Positions 42,386 to 51,801 are shown, numbered from the stretch's first letter. The stretch: DNA of 64,000 nt from an uncultured bacterium (GCA_949291365.1 CASEVJ010000008.1:79843-143842), one strand, 5' to 3'. A program made the numbers and translations. Notes: generated by a model not told the origin, from the sequence alone.

Positions 42386-43483
42386 ATGCGAATCGTAAAG
42401 CCCGAAATAGCCAAAGAAAGAAAAGAGAAAATCCTGCGCTGGGTGGTGCAGCAGTTTGTAGAAAACCGCCGCCCGGTCGGCTCACAGATGATTGCCGAAG
42501 GGGCCATGCAAGATGTGTCCAGCGCCACCATTCGCAATATCATGAAGGATTTGGAAGAAGAAGGATATCTCTACCAGCCGCATACGTCCGGGGGGCGTAT
42601 TCCCACGGATAAGGCCTACCGCTACTATGTGGATTATTTGGCCGGCGTGCAGCGTATGGCTGCCCAAGAGCGCGAACGTATTGAAAAACAGTATGATGAG
42701 CGCGTCAGAGAGTTGGACAATGTGATGTTGCAAACGTCGCGCTTGTTGGCGCGCCTGTCAGGGGCGGCCGGATTTGTATACAGCACCAGTGTAGAAGAGC
42801 AGGTGGTTAAACGGCTGGACTTTTTGCCCATTGGTCCGGGGCTTATTTTAGCGGTACTGGTTACAGAATCGGGCACGGTACGTCACTGGCCGGTGCGTCT
42901 GGGGTATGATTTGGCCCCGGCAAAATTGCGCCTGTTGAGCAGCTTTATTAACAGTGAAATAGAGGGCATGACGCTCAAGGACGCGCAGCGTTTCCTGTGG
43001 CAATATATAGAATCGGGCCACCGCGAAATAGCCGACGTGGCTGACCTGGCGGTGCAAGTGCTTAAGGATATGCAGCGCCCGCAAACCTCGGCCCAGGAAC
43101 TCTACGTGGAAGGCATTGGCCGTATGTTGGAAAATACTGAGCAGGCCGATTATGAAGACCTCAAACAAATGCTGCGTGTGGTGGAAGAGCGCCAGCGGCT
43201 GTCGGGTTTATTGGCGGAGAAAATGGAAGATTTGCGCCGCAGCGGCAAGCAGGTAGCGGTCAGCATTGGCAGTGAGAATGAGCTGAAAGAATTGCAAAAC
43301 GTCAGCATCGTTTCCTCTGCGTACCGCGTGGGGGACAAAACAGTGGGCATGTTGGGCATTATCGGCCCCAAGCACATGCAATATACCAAAGTAATGTCTT
43401 TGGTCAAATTTATGGGGGACTTGCTGGAAGGCAGCATAAACGCGTGGAATGCGCTGCCCGACAAGGAAGAGGACTATGAGTAA
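42386..43483 (+). CDS. hrcA: Heat-inducible transcription repressor HrcA
   Basis: 365 aa. The N-terminal winged helix (about 1-75, with GSQMIAEGAMQDVSSATIRNIMKDLEEEGYLYQPHTSGGRIPTDKAYRYYVDYL pattern in pieces) binds CIRCE. The GAF-like and dimerisation domains follow (RLDFLPIGPGLILAVLVTESG, VSIGSENE near the end, GMLGIIGPKHMQYTKVMSLVKFMGDLL). HrcA holds class I heat-shock genes off and is itself folded by GroEL. It is preceded by a promoter with CIRCE and overlaps grpE by 8 bp, so it heads the hrcA-grpE-dnaK operon. Confidence 0.96.
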   Translation: MRIVKPEIAKERKEKILRWVVQQFVENRRPVGSQMIAEGAMQDVSSATIRNIMKDLEEEGYLYQPHTSGGRIPTDKAYRYYVDYLAGVQRMAAQERERIEKQYDERVRELDNVMLQTSRLLARLSGAAGFVYSTSVEEQVVKRLDFLPIGPGLILAVLVTESGTVRHWPVRLGYDLAPAKLRLLSSFINSEIEGMTLKDAQRFLWQYIESGHREIADVADLAVQVLKDMQRPQTSAQELYVEGIGRMLENTEQADYEDLKQMLRVVEERQRLSGLLAEKMEDLRRSGKQVAVSIGSENELKELQNVSIVSSAYRVGDKTVGMLGIIGPKHMQYTKVMSLVKFMGDLLEGSINAWNALPDKEEDYE

Positions 43484-44066
43484 GAAACACCACAAACATA
43501 CCGACGGGCTTACCGAACAGGAAGAGCAAGATTTGCCGGTTGATTATGAGCCGGAAATAGAAGCGGCAGAAACGGAACAAGCGCCCGCTGCGCCGCAGCC
43601 GGATTATTATGAAAAATATGTGCGTTTGAGTGCGGATTTTGAAAATTTCCGCAAACGCACCGAGCGTGAAAAAGCGGCCTTGCTGGCGTATGGCAAGAAG
43701 GATTTTGTAGAGAAGTTGCTGCCGGCTTATGAGGTGCTTCTGCGCCAGCAGACCAAAATGCAAAAAGAAGCCGCAGACAAAAAGACCTCAGAAGAGCTGA
43801 AAAATTTGCTGGGGGGACTTACTATGGTGCTGGGGGAGATGGACAAGGCCTTTAAATCCGAAGGCATACAGCGCTTGGACGTAGTGGGCAAGCCCTATGA
43901 CCCACAAAATTCCGAAGCCATCGCCGTTATCGCTGCCAAAGCGGATCAGGACGGGCTGGTATTGGAAGAGGTGCAAATGGGATTTATGATGGACGGAAAG
44001 GTATTGCGTCCGGCCCGGGTAGTGGTCGGAAAAGCGGAGGAAGACGACAAAAAAGAGCAAGCATAA
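43476..44066 (+). CDS. grpE: GrpE nucleotide exchange factor
   Basis: 196 aa. It releases ADP from DnaK. The start at 43476 lies inside the last codons of hrcA, with AAGGAAGAGG just upstream. A charged, Glu-rich disordered N-terminus (about 1-45) leads into the long dimer helix (YYEKYVRLSADFENFRKRTEREKAALLAYGKKDFVEKLLPAYE) and the C-terminal beta domain with GIQRLDVVGKPYDPQNSEAIA and VLRPARVVVGK. Typical length and order for the operon. Confidence 0.95.
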   Translation: MSKKHHKHTDGLTEQEEQDLPVDYEPEIEAAETEQAPAAPQPDYYEKYVRLSADFENFRKRTEREKAALLAYGKKDFVEKLLPAYEVLLRQQTKMQKEAADKKTSEELKNLLGGLTMVLGEMDKAFKSEGIQRLDVVGKPYDPQNSEAIAVIAAKADQDGLVLEEVQMGFMMDGKVLRPARVVVGKAEEDDKKEQA

Positions 44067-44130
44067 GCAGTTTGGCATTACAAGCAGTAAAAACAATTTA
44101 ACTATTTCTAAACAGTAAGGAGAAAAGAGT

Positions 44131-46011
44131 ATGGCTAAAATTATTGGTATTGACTTGGGTACTTCCAACACCGCCGCGGCGGTCATGGAAGGCGGCAGAG
44201 GGACGATTATCCCTTCCGCCGAGGGCAGCTCCATCGGCGGCAAAGCATTCCCGTCTTACGTGGCATTTACCAAAGACGGTCAGCGTTTGGTGGGTGAGCC
44301 GGCCCGTCGGCAGGCAATTGCCAACCCGGAAGGCACTGTCACCGCGTTCAAACGCAAAATGGGGGAAAATTACAAATATAATCTGCGCGGTCAGGAATTT
44401 ACACCGCAGCAGCTCTCTGCTTTTGTCTTGCAGAAAGTGAAAAAAGACGCCGAAGCGTTTTTGGGTGAGCCGGTGGAAAAAGCCGTCATCACTGTACCGG
44501 CGTATTTTAACGATAACCAGCGCCAAGCCACCAAAGACGCCGGCCGCATTGCCGGGCTGGAAGTGGTGCGCCTGGTAAACGAGCCGACCGCTGCCGCTTT
44601 GGCTTTCGGTATTGATAAAGCCGGCAAAGAACAAAAAATCTTGGTCTTTGACTTGGGCGGCGGTACACTAGATGTAACCATTATGGAAATGGGCAAAGAA
44701 GGCACCTTTGACGTGCTGTCCACCTCCGGCGATACGCAGCTGGGCGGTACAGACATGGACAATGCCATTATTGCCTGGATGGTAGATGAATTTAAAAAGA
44801 GCACCGGCATTGATTTGTCCGCTGACAAACAGGCCCAGCAGCGCCTCAAAGAAGCGGCTGAAAAAGCCAAGATTGAGCTGTCCACCACCATGGAAACGGA
44901 CATCAACCTTCCCTTCATCAGCGCCGACAGCACCGGCCCCAAACACCTGGAGCTCAAACTCTCCCGCGCCAAACTGGAAAGCTTGGTGGACGGCATTGTT
45001 AAACGCTGCGGCAAGTCTATTGACCAGGCCTTGTCCGACGCACAGTTAAGCGCTTCTGGCGTAGACCGCATTATCTTGGTCGGCGGCCCGACCCGTATGC
45101 CGATTGTGCAGAAATATGTGGAAGACCACGTGGGCAAGAAAATTGAACGCGGCATTGACCCGATGGAATGCGTGGCTATCGGCGCCAGCGTGCAAGCCGG
45201 TATCTTGACTGGGGAAGTGAAAGACGTGCTCTTGTTGGACGTGACCCCGCTGTCTTTGGGTTTGGAAACCTTGGGCGGCGTGTGCACGCGCCTCATTGAG
45301 CGCAACACCACGATCCCGGTGCGCAAGACGCAGATTTTTTCTACAGCTTCGGACAATCAGCCGGCAGTGACCATTAATGTCCTGCAGGGTGAACGCCCGA
45401 TGGCTAAAGACAACGTGCCCCTGGGCAAATTTGACCTTGACGGCATTCCGCCTGCTCCACGCGGCGTACCGCAGATTGAAGTGACGTTTGATATTGACGC
45501 CAACGGTATTTTGAACGTGTCTGCCAAAGACCTCGGCACCAATAAAGAACAGCACATTACCATCAGCTCGCCCAACAAACTCAGCGATGCGGAAGTAGAA
45601 AAATTCGTCAAAGACGCAGAGAAATTTGCCGAAGAAGACAAAAAGCACAAAGAGTTTGTGGAAGCCAAAAACGAGGGCGACAGTGTGCTCTACCAGACCG
45701 AAAAGGCCTTGAAAGACTACGGTGACAAAGTGTCTCAAGACGACCGCCTGGCCATTGACCGCGCGCTCAATGATTTGCGCGACGCGCTCAAGACCGAAGA
45801 CGCCGCCAAAATCCGCTCCGCCAAAGACGCGGCCTTGCAGGCCAGCCAGAAGCTGGGTGAAGCCATGTACAAATCCCAGCAGCAGGCCCAAGCCGGCGCG
45901 GCCGGTGCCCAAGCGGGCGCCCAGCCCGGCCCGGACGCGGCCCAGCAGGCAGCCGGCGCCAGCAACGGCGGCAAAGATGACGTGGTAGAAGCCGAAGTGG
46001 TAGACAAATAA
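44131..46011 (+). CDS. dnaK: Hsp70 chaperone DnaK
   Basis: 626 aa, full length. ATPase domain: [64 protein letters not shown], and [10 protein letters not shown]. The linker [16 protein letters not shown] leads to the substrate domain with [14 protein letters not shown] and [10 protein letters not shown]. The lid helices run from about 510 and the tail ends in a Gln/Ala/Gly-rich stretch and EAEVVDK. AAGGAG precedes the ATG. It is cytoplasmic and works with GrpE and the DnaJ encoded 0.9 kb downstream. Confidence 0.97.
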   Translation: MAKIIGIDLGTSNTAAAVMEGGRGTIIPSAEGSSIGGKAFPSYVAFTKDGQRLVGEPARRQAIANPEGTVTAFKRKMGENYKYNLRGQEFTPQQLSAFVLQKVKKDAEAFLGEPVEKAVITVPAYFNDNQRQATKDAGRIAGLEVVRLVNEPTAAALAFGIDKAGKEQKILVFDLGGGTLDVTIMEMGKEGTFDVLSTSGDTQLGGTDMDNAIIAWMVDEFKKSTGIDLSADKQAQQRLKEAAEKAKIELSTTMETDINLPFISADSTGPKHLELKLSRAKLESLVDGIVKRCGKSIDQALSDAQLSASGVDRIILVGGPTRMPIVQKYVEDHVGKKIERGIDPMECVAIGASVQAGILTGEVKDVLLLDVTPLSLGLETLGGVCTRLIERNTTIPVRKTQIFSTASDNQPAVTINVLQGERPMAKDNVPLGKFDLDGIPPAPRGVPQIEVTFDIDANGILNVSAKDLGTNKEQHITISSPNKLSDAEVEKFVKDAEKFAEEDKKHKEFVEAKNEGDSVLYQTEKALKDYGDKVSQDDRLAIDRALNDLRDALKTEDAAKIRSAKDAALQASQKLGEAMYKSQQQAQAGAAGAQAGAQPGPDAAQQAAGASNGGKDDVVEAEVVDK

Positions 46012-46027
46012 GCTTGCTAATCATGCC

Positions 46028-46063
46028 AAAGCCCGCCTGCAGAAATGCAGGCGGGCTTTTTAT
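46028..46063 (+). terminator. Terminator of the hrcA-grpE-dnaK operon
   Basis: GCCCGCCTGCA-GAAA-TGCAGGCGGGC followed by TTTTTAT: an 11-bp perfect stem. Confidence 0.92.
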
Positions 46064-46230
46064 GGCTGGATTGCGGAGATTTTGCTTTTTGGCAAAAAGT
46101 GAATTTAAAAAGGGCAGGTAGCGCAAAGGCGCATAGCCGGCCTGCGCTATTTATGTACCCCTGCCGGGCCGCTTGATGCTGTATCTTCTGTGCCGCTTTT
46201 GTCTGTGGAGAAGGGAGGAATACAGATGTT

Positions 46231-46800
46231 TTAGTAAATCTCCGGGTTGTCTTTAAAAGGGCCATAGCGTTTGCCGGCGAGTGTTTGGCTTATAAAATGC
46301 GCCAGCGTTTTTTGGTACAGGATTGGGCGGTTCATACGGCGGATAATATAGTCTAATCGTATGCGCTGATAATGGGCGGGCAAGGAGCAAAACTTTTCCC
46401 AAAAAGGTCTGTTTTGTTGTAAATCACGCAGTAAAGCGGGTGGAATGACAAAAGATGCAGGAGCTAAATCCGGCAGTACGGCTTGCCCGGCGGGGGTCAT
46501 CAGCCCACGGGCTATAGCCAAGCGGGCCTGGTGTTTATTTAACTCGCTCCAGCGGCTGTTTGGCCGGCGCGGCGTCCAGCGTTGGCAGGAGAAAGTGGAG
46601 TTATATTTCTTTTTTTGTCCGTCTATCCAAGCAAAACAAATGGCTTCCTGCACGGCGTCGCCATAAGCCAAACAGGGCAAGCCGGCAGATTTGAGCGGAT
46701 ACAATAGCCAAATCTCTTTTTGGCTTTTATGATTTGCGGTTAACCAATTACGCCAGTCGGATCTGGTTTTAGGATAAAAGGTTTGTGTAATGGGCGGCAT
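46231..46800 (-). CDS. YdeI/OmpD-associated-family protein
   Basis: 189 aa. The N-terminal half shows the family pattern: RNWLTANHKSQKEIWLLY, LAYGDAVQEAICFAWIDGQKKKYN, WTPRRPNSRWSELNKHQARLAIARGLMTPAG. Proteins of this group are found widely and their function is unclear; some were linked to bacteriocin or antimicrobial-peptide protection. The C-terminal part carries the usual FCSLPAHYQRIRLDYIIRRMNRP helix region. No signal peptide. It is transcribed opposite to the chaperone genes and sits alone; a 170-bp gap with two small inverted repeats separates it from the dnaK terminator. Confidence 0.75.
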   Translation of the reverse strand: MPPITQTFYPKTRSDWRNWLTANHKSQKEIWLLYPLKSAGLPCLAYGDAVQEAICFAWIDGQKKKYNSTFSCQRWTPRRPNSRWSELNKHQARLAIARGLMTPAGQAVLPDLAPASFVIPPALLRDLQQNRPFWEKFCSLPAHYQRIRLDYIIRRMNRPILYQKTLAHFISQTLAGKRYGPFKDNPEIY

Positions 46801-46903
46801 AAACTTATTTTAACAAAAGAAGCGTATGGATATTTGTGGCACCGTGCGCGCAGGGCTGCTAAATTTAATAAAATATATATGAATAAGAAACAGAACTGTT
46901 ATT

Positions 46904-48019
46904 ATGCCTACTGCTATGAAAGAAGATTATTATGAGATTTTAGGTATTTCCCGCACGGCCAGCGAAACGGAAATTAAATCCGCCTTCCGCCGCCAAGCCA
47001 TGAAATACCACCCGGATCGCAACCCCGGCGATAAACAGGCCGAAGAACAATTTAAAAAAATCAATGAGGCCTTTTCCGTTTTGTCGGACCCTTCCAAAAA
47101 ACAAATGTATGACCAGTACGGCCACGCCGGCGTAAATGCCGGAGCAGGCGGCTTTAACGGATTTAATGCTTCCGGCTTTGCCGATGTGGGCGATATCTTT
47201 GGCTCTATGTTTGGCGATATTTTCGGCGGAGGTTTTGGCTCTGCGCGCGGCGGCAAGCCCCGGGCCCAGCGCGGGGAAGATTTAAAGGTAGACGTGGATT
47301 TAACCTTGGAGCAAGCTTACAGCGGGCTGGAAAAAGAAGTATCTTACACCCGCGTGGACCGCTGCGCCGTGTGCGGCGGCAGCGGGGCTGAAGAGGGCAG
47401 CTCCGTCAAAACGTGCCGTTCCTGCAACGGAAGCGGCAGCGTGGTGTACCGCCAGGGGTTTTTTAGCATGCGCCAGAGCTGCCCGGACTGCGGCGGCAAA
47501 GGCACCGTAGTGGAAAAGCCGTGCAAAAAATGCCGCGGCAGCGGGGTGGAGCACGTCAAAGAAAATATTACCGTCAAAATCCCGTCTGGCGTTCGCACCG
47601 GCATTACGCTGCGCGTCAATAACGGCGGCGATATCGGCACTAATGGCGGCGGCTATGGGGATTTGTATGTGGAAATTCACGTCAAAGAACACAAAATTTT
47701 CAAGCGCGACGGGGACAATTTGGTCATAGACGCGCAGATTACCTATCCGCAGGCAGTTCTGGGCGGCAGTATCAAAGTGCCCACCATTGAAGGCAAAGAG
47801 GTGGAGGTAACTATTCCCAAAGGCACCCAATTTGGCGAGGTGCTCAACATGCAGGGCTGCGGCATGCCCAAACTGGGCAAAAAGGGCTTTGGTGATTTGC
47901 TGGTTAACGTCAAAATAGAAGTGCCCAAACGTCCCACGGCGCGCCAAAAAGAGCTTTTGGAAGAGCTGGCCAAAGAAACCGGCGGCAAGAAAAGCTTTTT
48001 TGAAAAGCTGTTTGAATAA
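46904..48019 (+). CDS. dnaJ: Hsp40 co-chaperone DnaJ
   Basis: 371 aa with all four regions. The J domain has HPD at 36-38 (KYHPDRNPGD), followed by a Gly/Phe-rich linker (about 75-115). Four CxxCxGxG zinc repeats come next (CAVCGGSG, CRSCNGSG, CPDCGGKG, CKKCRGSG), then the C-terminal substrate domains. It stimulates DnaK ATPase and delivers clients. Start uncertain: ATG 46904 or the in-frame ATG at 46916 (MKEDYYEIL), and neither has a clear Shine-Dalgarno. AT-rich -10-like sequence lies at 46869-46879. No CIRCE is visible here, so control may differ from the dnaK operon. Confidence 0.95.
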   Translation: MPTAMKEDYYEILGISRTASETEIKSAFRRQAMKYHPDRNPGDKQAEEQFKKINEAFSVLSDPSKKQMYDQYGHAGVNAGAGGFNGFNASGFADVGDIFGSMFGDIFGGGFGSARGGKPRAQRGEDLKVDVDLTLEQAYSGLEKEVSYTRVDRCAVCGGSGAEEGSSVKTCRSCNGSGSVVYRQGFFSMRQSCPDCGGKGTVVEKPCKKCRGSGVEHVKENITVKIPSGVRTGITLRVNNGGDIGTNGGGYGDLYVEIHVKEHKIFKRDGDNLVIDAQITYPQAVLGGSIKVPTIEGKEVEVTIPKGTQFGEVLNMQGCGMPKLGKKGFGDLLVNVKIEVPKRPTARQKELLEELAKETGGKKSFFEKLFE

Positions 48020-48024
48020 CAGGG

Positions 48025-48061
48025 AAAAGGGGACACCAATTGGGTGTCCCCTTTTTTTTTA
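48025..48061 (+). terminator. Terminator after dnaJ
   Basis: AAAAGGGGACACCC-AATT-GGGTGTCCCCTTTT with an eight-T run. Confidence 0.9.
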
Positions 48062-48109
48062 TAAAATGGATGTTATACTAAAAGTAAAAGTTACTTTTTG
48101 GAGGGATAT

Positions 48110-48595
48110 ATGAAATATGATAAACAGCAAGGGTTTACGCTAATAGAGTTATTAGTGGTAGTATTGATTATTGGCATACTGTCGGCGGTGGCGTTGCCTC
48201 AGTATACCAAAGCGGTCAACAAAGCCCGCGTGGCCAAGGTAAAGCCAGTGTTGAAAAGTTTAAGCGATGCGTGGGATGTGTATTTTTTGGGCAATCCGGA
48301 TACTTCATGCGGCGGAGAAGAATGTTTGGAGCGGTTAGATATTGCCTTACCGGAAGATTCTGATTTTACGTTTTATTTAGATGAAGTTGTTTGTGGTACT
48401 AATGGCGGCAGCTGTGGGGCCGTCATTGTGGCGAAGAATGACAAAATGAATTATAAAGTGGAGTATATCTCTGCCGGATATGATGGCGGCGGCTCTGTTC
48501 AAAATAATATCTTTAAATGTGACAGTAATGAGTCGGGTCTGTGCTCCAAGCTGGGAGCCAAATATGACAACAGCTATGGGGGGTGGTTGTTCTAA
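48110..48595 (+). CDS. Type IV pilin-like / pseudopilin protein, possibly frameshifted at its 3' end
   Basis: 161 aa as read. A very short leader (MKYDKQQG) is followed by the processing site G|FTLIELLVVVLIIGILSA and VALPQYTKAVNKARVAKVKPVLKSL, so the N-terminal helix is almost the same as in the protein at 41444. GGAGGG 5 nt upstream fixes the start at 48110. The globular part has cysteine pairs (TSCGGEECLE, VVCGTNGGSCGA, KCDSNESGLC). The frame ends in SYGGWLF right after a run of six G (48578-48583). Removing one G would continue the protein by about 38 residues to the TAA at 48707. The terminator is 165 bp past the present stop but only about 50 bp past that one. Either phase variation, decay or a sequencing error. 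Confidence 0.85.
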   Translation: MKYDKQQGFTLIELLVVVLIIGILSAVALPQYTKAVNKARVAKVKPVLKSLSDAWDVYFLGNPDTSCGGEECLERLDIALPEDSDFTFYLDEVVCGTNGGSCGAVIVAKNDKMNYKVEYISAGYDGGGSVQNNIFKCDSNESGLCSKLGAKYDNSYGGWLF

Positions 48596-48707
48596 TATAG
48601 ATTTTAACCTGTTGGATGAAGAACAAATGCAAGAAGACATGAATAAAGAAAACTGCAAAGTTTATGTTGTTTGGACTATTGGGTATAACATTGATTATCG
48701 GCATTAA
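48596..48707 (+). pseudogene. Out-of-frame 3' extension of the second prepilin gene
   Basis: Continuing in the next frame from the G6 tract, codons read CSNIDFNLLDEEQMQED, then NKENCKVYVVWTIGYN and stop at 48705-48707. It has ordinary coding composition, contains a Cys like the rest of the pilin, and has no start signal of its own except an internal ATG at 48639 without Shine-Dalgarno. I read it as the former or alternate C-terminus of the pilin. Confidence 0.4.
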
Positions 48708-48759
48708 ACTAGGAGCAACCTTCAACGCTGCAGCTTTTGCTTGGGTTTTCTAAAGAATA

Positions 48760-48792
48760 AAATCCCCCGCTTATACAAGCGGGGGATTTTTA
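48760..48792. terminator. Bidirectional terminator between the second prepilin gene and murC
   Basis: AAATCCCCCGCTT-ATAC-AAGCGGGGGATTT: 13-bp perfect stem with T-runs on both strands. Confidence 0.9.
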
Positions 48793-48824
48793 GGTATTAA
48801 AAGCAGAGCCCAAAGGCCCTTCAC

Positions 48825-50243
48825 TTATTTTTTATACGCCATACAGCAGTTGCCCAGCATGCATTCCTGGCAGGTGCAGGAGCACTTTTGGGCGTGCTCC
48901 ACGGCAGATAGAAGCTTTTTGGCAAAATCTGTCAGCGTGGGGTCGCGCGCGCCCAGCACCAGCAAAATATCGCCCGGCTGGGCGGCAGCCGCCATTTCGG
49001 CCAGAATTTTTTCGCGGCAGGGGTTAAAGTCGGCATTAACGCCGTTTCGCTTCAGCCCTTCATAAATATTTTTGCTGCTGACCCCTTGCGGGATTGTGCC
49101 GCCGGGATAATACACTTCCGCCAGCCAAATACGGTCGTCTTTGCCCAGGCACAAGCTCAAGTTTTCTACAAATTCCGGCGTGAGCATTTTGACGGAGGTA
49201 AACGCATGCGGCTGGTAAAAAGCCAGCACGCGTTTGCCGCGCAGATGTGCCGCGTCAATGGTAGCGTGCAGTTTGTGGGGGTTGTGGGCAAAATCGTCTA
49301 TGACCTCAATATTGTTGTAACTGCCGATAGAGGCAAAGCGCCGTGCAATGCCGGAAAATTTTTCCAGCGCCTGGGCGGCAGTTTGCAAATCTACGCCGCA
49401 TTCCAGCGCAGCCGCCACGGCGGCTGTAGCATTGGCTACATTGTGCAGGCCGGGGATATTGAGGCGGAATTTCTGGCCGTTTATGACAAAATCCGAGCCA
49501 AAACCGTTTGCGCGGATATCTTCGGGGTGAATGTCCCCATGGTGCAGGCCAAAGGTTTTGGCGCCTGCGCCGGCGGCTTTTAAATTGTCTTCTTCCACAT
49601 TGACAATGGCCTTTTGGCAGTTTTTGACAAACTGGGTAAAAAACCCTTGCAGTACGTCTATTTCTTTATGGTCTTTGCGCAGGTTCAGGCACAGCCCCAG
49701 ATAGGGACGGTAGTTGACAATGGAGCCGTCGCTTTCGTCGGCTTCAATGACCAGCAAGTCCGAAGCCCCTTTGTATACGTTTCCAAACACCCCCTGTTCT
49801 TTCTGCAGAGATAAAATAGCCGCCCCGGTAATCACAGAAGGGCTTTTGCCTGCGTACGTCAAAATTTCATACACCATGGCGGTAGTGGTGCTTTTGCCGC
49901 TGGTGCCGGATACGGCAATAGTGCGGTGTTCTGCCACGTGTTTGGCCAGCAGTTCGGAGCGGTGTATGGTGGGAATATCCAGCTCTTTGGCTTTTTGCAG
50001 TTCGGGGTTATCCTGTTCTATGGCGGAAGAGAGGACAACCAAATCCGTGTCTTTATCTAATCCGCTGCCGTCTTGCGGATAAAGTTTGATGTTTAATTTT
50101 TTCAGATAGTCCCACAGGGCTAGATCGGTGTATCCTTTGCTGATGAGGCGGTCGGAACCGGTGACGGTGTCTGCCCCCATGGCATGCAGCTGCGCCAGCG
50201 CACTCATGCCCACGCCGCCGATGCCTATAAAGTGAATTTTCAT
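48825..50243 (-). CDS. murC: UDP-N-acetylmuramate-L-alanine ligase with a Cys-rich tail
   Basis: 472 aa. It adds the first amino acid to UDP-MurNAc. N-terminal IHFIGIGGVGMSALAQLH, ATP loop VSGTSGKSTTTAM, VIEADESDGSIVNY, LNLRKDHKEID, FAHNPHKLHATI and FYQPHAFTSVK are all present. The protein ends in an unusual cysteine cluster: Cys 454, 456, 458, 461, 466 and 467 within the last 20 residues (KCSCTCQECMLGNCC). This is not part of the Mur ligase fold and could bind metal or be redox-active. Last gene of dapA-asd-dapB-murC; ATGA overlap with dapB. Confidence 0.94.
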   Translation of the reverse strand: MKIHFIGIGGVGMSALAQLHAMGADTVTGSDRLISKGYTDLALWDYLKKLNIKLYPQDGSGLDKDTDLVVLSSAIEQDNPELQKAKELDIPTIHRSELLAKHVAEHRTIAVSGTSGKSTTTAMVYEILTYAGKSPSVITGAAILSLQKEQGVFGNVYKGASDLLVIEADESDGSIVNYRPYLGLCLNLRKDHKEIDVLQGFFTQFVKNCQKAIVNVEEDNLKAAGAGAKTFGLHHGDIHPEDIRANGFGSDFVINGQKFRLNIPGLHNVANATAAVAAALECGVDLQTAAQALEKFSGIARRFASIGSYNNIEVIDDFAHNPHKLHATIDAAHLRGKRVLAFYQPHAFTSVKMLTPEFVENLSLCLGKDDRIWLAEVYYPGGTIPQGVSSKNIYEGLKRNGVNADFNPCREKILAEMAAAAQPGDILLVLGARDPTLTDFAKKLLSAVEHAQKCSCTCQECMLGNCCMAYKK

Positions 50244-50926
50244 ATATTGGCTTCCTTTTTAGAAGATTTTAAAACAGCGGCCGCATAGTCCTTCATGGTG
50301 TAAAAGCCGGCCGGCTGGCGCACCAGCCAGGCCGCCACATGTACGGCGGAATCTGCAAACAAATCACGGCTTAACGCTTCGTGTTTGAGCACAATTTTGT
50401 CATAGCCGCCCAAAAGCGTCAGAATATGCGTGCCGGGCGTTTCCCCAAAGCGCTCATACGAAATGCGCTGCGGCGGCAGGCCCAGCATGTCGGCTAATTT
50501 TTTTGCGGTGCCGGAGGGGGCGTCTTTCTTATGTACATGGTGTATTTCATGCAGGGCCATATCGTAGCCGCTGTACATGCGGGCGGCTGCTTTAAGCAGT
50601 TCCCCAAAGAAATATACGCTTAAGCTGACGTTCGGTGCGTAAAAAAGCGGAATTTTTTGCTCTTCCTGCATCTGGAACAAAAACCGCTCCGGCAGGTTGG
50701 TGGTGCCAATCAGACAGGCGGCTTTCATCTCCTGCGCCAAAGACAGCGCTTCCTGTGCACCCTGCGGGGAAGAAAAATCTATAACAATATCGGCTTTGTG
50801 TTGGCTGGGCTGGCCCGCTTCGCGCAAGGCCGCTACTTCCAGCCCGAGTTGGGGCGTATGCTGGATAATGCGGGCTATGGCCTGGCCCATTTTGCCGTTG
50901 GCGCCGTTGATGAGTACTTTTTTCAC
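50240..50926 (-). CDS. dapB: 4-Hydroxy-tetrahydrodipicolinate reductase
   Basis: 228 aa, on the short side (usually 240-270). It reduces the DapA product with NAD(P)H in lysine/DAP synthesis. N-terminal KVLINGANGKMGQAIAR is the nucleotide site, VIDFSSP and LIGTTNLPE follow, and the catalytic signature EIHHVHKKDAPSGTA is intact. ATGA overlaps on both sides couple it to asd and murC. Cytoplasmic. Confidence 0.93.
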   Translation of the reverse strand: MKKVLINGANGKMGQAIARIIQHTPQLGLEVAALREAGQPSQHKADIVIDFSSPQGAQEALSLAQEMKAACLIGTTNLPERFLFQMQEEQKIPLFYAPNVSLSVYFFGELLKAAARMYSGYDMALHEIHHVHKKDAPSGTAKKLADMLGLPPQRISYERFGETPGTHILTLLGGYDKIVLKHEALSRDLFADSAVHVAAWLVRQPAGFYTMKDYAAAVLKSSKKEANI

Positions 50927-51801
50927 AGGTATTTCTCCAAAAGCAGCTGCACAATTTGCCGTGCGTTCATGGCGGCCCCTTTGAGCAGGTTGTCAAACGT
51001 AATGAAATAGTGAATAATAGTGGGCTCTTCCACATCGCGGCGCAGCCGGCAGGCATAGGTGGTTTCCTGACCGCTGGCTTGTTTGGGGGTGACGACTTCT
51101 TCACTGTAGGTCAAATGCGGGAAAGCGTTCCAGCATTTTTTCACTTGTTCCAAATCAAACGGTTCCTGCGCCTTGAGCGTTACGCCCAGGGAGTGGGCAT
51201 TTTCCACCGCCACGCGCACCGTATGCGGATAGACTTTGACATTGGGCAAGCCCAAAATTTTGCGCGTTTCGTACAATCCTTTGAGCTCTTCAGATGTATA
51301 GCCGTTGTCCTGCACGGAGCCGATAAGCGGCACGCAGTTGTTTTCATACAAAGAGCCGGGGGTATGAAAATCCTCCAGCAGTTTCTTGCCGCCGCCGCTG
51401 ATGGCCTGATACGAGCAGAAAAACACTTCCGTCAAGTGATAATGCGGCATAAGCGGCGCCATGGTCATTACCAGCCCGGTGGTGGTGCAATTGGGGCTGG
51501 CAATCAGGCGCGTGTCTTTGGTAATCGTTTGCGGGTTGATTTCCGGAATGACCAGCGGCACCTGCGGGTCTTGGCGGTAATAGGCAGACATGTCCACTAT
51601 ATAACCAATGCGGTCTTTGAGCTGTTCATAGAGACGCGCGCTGTCTGCATTGTCGGTGCAGAGTACGGCGGCGTCCAAAGAAGGGATTTCATCATTGCGT
51701 CCAAAAAGTTTAACCTCAAAGGGCACCGTGATTTTTTTAAATTCTGCTTGCAGTGTGCGGCCCACCAGGCCGTTGGCGCCAATAATGCCTACGGTTTTCA
51801 T
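50923..51801 (-). CDS. asd: Aspartate-semialdehyde dehydrogenase
   Basis: 292 aa, shorter than the usual 330-370. It makes aspartate semialdehyde from aspartyl phosphate. The NADP site is VGIIGANGLVGRTL, the catalytic Cys is in ASPNCTTTGLVM, and the substrate segment SYQAISGGGKKLLEDF and the His of HTVRVAVENAHS match the family. It lies 8 bp after dapA and overlaps dapB by 4 bp, supplying substrate for DapA. Short loops probably account for the length. Confidence 0.9.
   Translation of the reverse strand: MKTVGIIGANGLVGRTLQAEFKKITVPFEVKLFGRNDEIPSLDAAVLCTDNADSARLYEQLKDRIGYIVDMSAYYRQDPQVPLVIPEINPQTITKDTRLIASPNCTTTGLVMTMAPLMPHYHLTEVFFCSYQAISGGGKKLLEDFHTPGSLYENNCVPLIGSVQDNGYTSEELKGLYETRKILGLPNVKVYPHTVRVAVENAHSLGVTLKAQEPFDLEQVKKCWNAFPHLTYSEEVVTPKQASGQETTYACRLRRDVEEPTIIHYFITFDNLLKGAAMNARQIVQLLLEKYL

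Noticed and set aside
46063..46230. Inverted repeat AGCGCA...TGCGCT and small hairpin TTTTGC...GCAAAA after dnaK as an RNA gene
   Set aside because: No promoter or terminator of its own, directly behind the strong dnaK terminator; probably spacer.
46879..46935. 18-codon open frame (starts MNKKQNCYYAYCYERRLL) overlapping the dnaJ start
   Set aside because: No Shine-Dalgarno, and the AT-rich -10-like sequence lies too close to its ATG for a clear start site; more likely part of a short dnaJ leader.
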